Below, piece after piece: positions 6,107-7,738 of a stretch of DNA of 7,738 nt. The position numbers were made by a program, and so were the translations under genes. A model generated the notes under the pieces. The model worked only from the letters and a program-made list of their open reading frames with translations, made no database searches and was not told where the DNA came from. The first letter of the stretch is position 1, and every line of letters begins with the position of its first letter. The stretch comes from Clostridiales bacterium UBA1774 (GTDB taxonomy: Bacteria; Bacillota; Clostridia; Oscillospirales; Oscillospiraceae): positions 1 to 7,738 of the forward strand of contig DCGQ01000011.1 of NCBI GenBank assembly GCA_002314635.1. The letters run 5' to 3'.

Positions 6107-7414
6107 TCACCGTACCGGGCCGGAAGCTTCCATCAGGGCAAAGGTGATCTCCGCCGCATCCCTGCCGCGATACACCATCAGTGTAAGCAGATCGCCGGCG
6201 TGCATCCCATTGATCACGGTATAGAGGTCATTGATGCTCCGAACCTCCTGACCGTTGGCTTCCATGATCAGGTCGCCCCGGCGCAGGCCGGCTTCCCACG
6301 CAGGGCTCATTTCCTCTACCGAGGAGATATACAGGCAGGAGGGATACGCATAATACGCAGCATAGGCGGCAGGCAGTTCGGACACTGTCAGTCCGGAGGA
6401 CGGACGACCCGCAACATACCCGTTTTCCAGAAGCTCGTCAATGACGCTTTTTGCAGACTGCATGGAGATGGCAAAGCTCACTCCGCTGCTGTCAGTCAGC
6501 TGAGAAGCCATATCCATGTTCACAATACCGATCACCTGTCCGGCCGAATTGACCAATGCGCTGCCGGAAGCGATATCGCCCAGCTCTTTGCAGACCTGCA
6601 TGGCCTCCAGCGTATATCCCCGGTAAGAAAAGTTCGGATTGACCGCAGAGAGAATCCCGTTTGCAATATTGACAACCTGCCCCACCGGATTGCCCACCAC
6701 AGCGACCCAATCTCCCGGCTGCATTTCCTGTCCGCTGCTGAACTGCGCCGTTGTCAGGTTCTCTGCTTCGATCTTTAAAACCGCCAGATCGGTAGCATAG
6801 TCCAGTCCGACGATATATGCCGCATATGACTGGCCGTTCAATGTCACGGTAATTGTCTCTGCTTCACTGATGACATGCGTGCTTGTAATCAGCGCCCCGT
6901 CCGCAGTCATGACGATGGCAGCGCCAAAGCTTTCATTGCCCGCTTCATCCTCCGCGCACAGACAGCCAACCGAGGGCGCACAGATACTGTAGATCTGCGC
7001 GTAATTCACGCTGCTGTCCCGAATACCGGGCGTCATATCCAGCTTGGCTCCGTCCCATTGATAACGGTTCCGTTCCGCCGAATCCGCACCCCCGGCAAAG
7101 GCCGATAGATCCCGACCCTCAGATTCACTGACCTGAGTTTCTGTTTCACCCCGTTTTCGAATCTGCACACTGAGTCCGCTGCTGCGGTCTATCACCAGCG
7201 CGTATTTCATCAGCAGGCAGATGACCGCTGATGCACACAGCAGAAGAATGAGCAGTGCTGCCAGAAGCGGCCCAAAATGCCGATGTTTTCGCACCTTTTG
7301 AACCGGAACCGCCGCTGGGACATCCATGCAGGATGTAAACTGGAACGGTTTTTCGCCTTCTGCCGGTGTGGTATAGGCAAGATCAGGGTATTTGGATCGA
7401 TCTCGTTCATCCAT
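6107..7414 (-). CDS. Membrane-anchored HtrA/DegP-like S1C protease with PDZ domain, atypical active-site motif
   Basis: HtrA-family proteins degrade or refold damaged proteins outside the membrane. The 435-residue product has a short hydrophilic cytoplasmic N-terminus, one membrane segment (about 48-70), an extracytoplasmic linker, a trypsin-like domain (about 138-332) and one PDZ domain (about 338-428, with GLRRGDLIMEANGQEV). The triad is recognisable: His180 in ITSTHVI, Asp209 in ATDLAVLKI and Ser283. The serine motif is odd: the usual TDAAINPGNSGGPLVN aligns without gaps to VCKELGDIASGSALVN, so the serine and the next glycine remain but the oxyanion-loop GN becomes IA and the second glycine becomes serine. 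Activity may therefore be reduced, altered or lost. ATG 7414 has GGAGG (7422-7426) 7 bases upstream. It starts 31 bases after a histidine kinase stop codon, suggesting one operon, and ends at a strong terminator. Family assignment is firm; catalytic competence is uncertain. Confidence 0.9.
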   Translation of the reverse strand: MDERDRSKYPDLAYTTPAEGEKPFQFTSCMDVPAAVPVQKVRKHRHFGPLLAALLILLLCASAVICLLMKYALVIDRSSGLSVQIRKRGETETQVSESEGRDLSAFAGGADSAERNRYQWDGAKLDMTPGIRDSSVNYAQIYSICAPSVGCLCAEDEAGNESFGAAIVMTADGALITSTHVISEAETITVTLNGQSYAAYIVGLDYATDLAVLKIEAENLTTAQFSSGQEMQPGDWVAVVGNPVGQVVNIANGILSAVNPNFSYRGYTLEAMQVCKELGDIASGSALVNSAGQVIGIVNMDMASQLTDSSGVSFAISMQSAKSVIDELLENGYVAGRPSSGLTVSELPAAYAAYYAYPSCLYISSVEEMSPAWEAGLRRGDLIMEANGQEVRSINDLYTVINGMHAGDLLTLMVYRGRDAAEITFALMEASGPVR

Positions 7415-7421
7415 AAAGGAA

Positions 7422-7426
7422 CCTCC
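7422..7426 (-). promoter_or_regulatory. Ribosome binding site of the HtrA-like gene
   Basis: GGAGG on the minus strand lies 7 bases before ATG 7414. It favours this start over the overlapping ATG at 7428, which is in another frame and opens only a short 72-codon frame. Confidence 0.75.
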
Positions 7427-7445
7427 ATGCTATGATGATCAAAAG

Positions 7446-7712
7446 TCAGGCCAGCGACAGAGAGAAACGGAATTCCGTTTCCCCGTCCCGGGAACGGACC
7501 CAGATATCCTCCCCCATCCCGTCCAGAATGGTTTTTACAATATACAGTCCCAAACCAACGCCGTCCCGATCCAGACTGCGAGACCGGTCCGACTTATGAA
7601 AGCGCTGGAAAATCTCCGGAAGCTCCGCCTCCGGAATGGTCTCTCCCCGGTCAACAATAGAGACAAAGGCCTTTCCGCCCTGCTTGAACAGGCGCACATC
7701 CGGATACGCCGC
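7446..7712 (-). CDS. Sensor histidine kinase, C-terminal ATPase portion (partial)
   Basis: About 89 codons of the end of a two-component sensor kinase are present, covering the second half of the HATPase_c domain. The G1 box is VDRGETIPEAELPEIF, the F box FQRFHKSDRSRS and the G2 box GVGLGLYIVKTIL, followed by the last beta strands ending in FRFSLSLA. The RGETI form of G1 lacks the second glycine of DxGxG but is common in clostridial kinases, so it need not mean inactivity. The sensor, HAMP, His-phosphorylation and N-box parts lie beyond the window. Reading upstream, the frame passes VRLFKQGG, then enters the hairpin loop and meets TGA at 7728-7730 inside a fold-back arm. That stop is probably artefactual, so I end the reliable coding part at the loop. 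The neighbouring HtrA-like gene suggests an envelope-stress sensing role, by analogy with CssS/CiaH; this is inference. Confidence 0.88.
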   Translation of the reverse strand, partial: AAYPDVRLFKQGGKAFVSIVDRGETIPEAELPEIFQRFHKSDRSRSLDRDGVGLGLYIVKTILDGMGEDIWVRSRDGETEFRFSLSLA

Positions 7713-7738
7713 TGGATGTGCGCCTGTTCAAGCAGGGC
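7677..7738. repeat. 25-bp perfect fold-back inverted repeat at the window end
   Basis: Bases 7677-7701 and 7714-7738 are exact reverse complements around a 12-base spacer (7702-7713), and the right arm ends on the last base of the window. The left arm is genuine kinase coding sequence (codons for VRLFKQGG and neighbours); the right arm repeats it backwards and breaks the kinase frame. This is the pattern left by a fold-back chimera at a contig end, though a real palindrome that halted assembly is also possible. Confidence 0.9.

Noticed and set aside
7210..7428. Short 72-codon minus-strand frame starting just upstream of the HtrA-like ATG
   Set aside because: It overlaps the protease gene in another frame and lacks recognisable motifs; the GGAGG site is inside its own first codons, so it serves ATG 7414 instead.

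Overview
All recognisable genes in this window lie on the minus strand, so the region reads from right to left. The gene content points to an endospore-forming-lineage Firmicute of class Clostridia, plausibly an Oscillospirales/Ruminococcaceae-type gut anaerobe. The clues are a SigH (Spo0H) type sigma factor, a monoderm-style SLH cell-surface protein, a histidine kinase with the 'RGETI' G1 box common in clostridial kinases, purine-rich Shine-Dalgarno sites and moderate-to-high GC. This placement is an inference from gene families, not a database match.

Right end to about 6050: the C-terminal ATPase part of a sensor histidine kinase (its upstream portion is outside the window) is followed after 31 bases by a membrane-anchored HtrA/DegP-like protease with one PDZ domain. 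The two are probably co-transcribed and end at a textbook intrinsic terminator (6052-6090). This resembles envelope-stress two-component systems linked to htrA. The last 62 bases of the window are a near-perfect fold-back (25-base arms) that breaks the kinase reading frame, most simply a contig-end artefact.

About 6025 to 840: a new transcription unit starts at a good sigma-A promoter (TTGCCA-N17-TATACT with an extended -10). It carries a large secreted phosphodiester glycosidase (NAGPA-type) with Ig-like, jelly-roll-like and three C-terminal SLH domains, then ruvC, ruvA and ruvB. The genes are tightly packed: a 13-base gap before ruvC, a 16-base ruvC/ruvA overlap, and a ruvB Shine-Dalgarno site that overlaps the ruvA stop codon. 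The Ruv proteins form the complete branch-migration and resolution machinery for Holliday junctions.

About 840 to 1: an independent sigma-A promoter with perfect consensus hexamers and 17-base spacing drives a sigH-like sigma factor. Downstream, the start of a small zinc-ribbon protein runs off the left edge.

The window is mostly core-genome material. I found no CRISPR array, insertion sequence, phage gene, tRNA or rRNA, and no convincing new multi-gene system. The points most worth a second look are the degenerate active-site motif of the HtrA-like protease, the surface-glycosidase gene heading the ruv operon, the paired palindromes around that operon's promoter, and the terminal fold-back.
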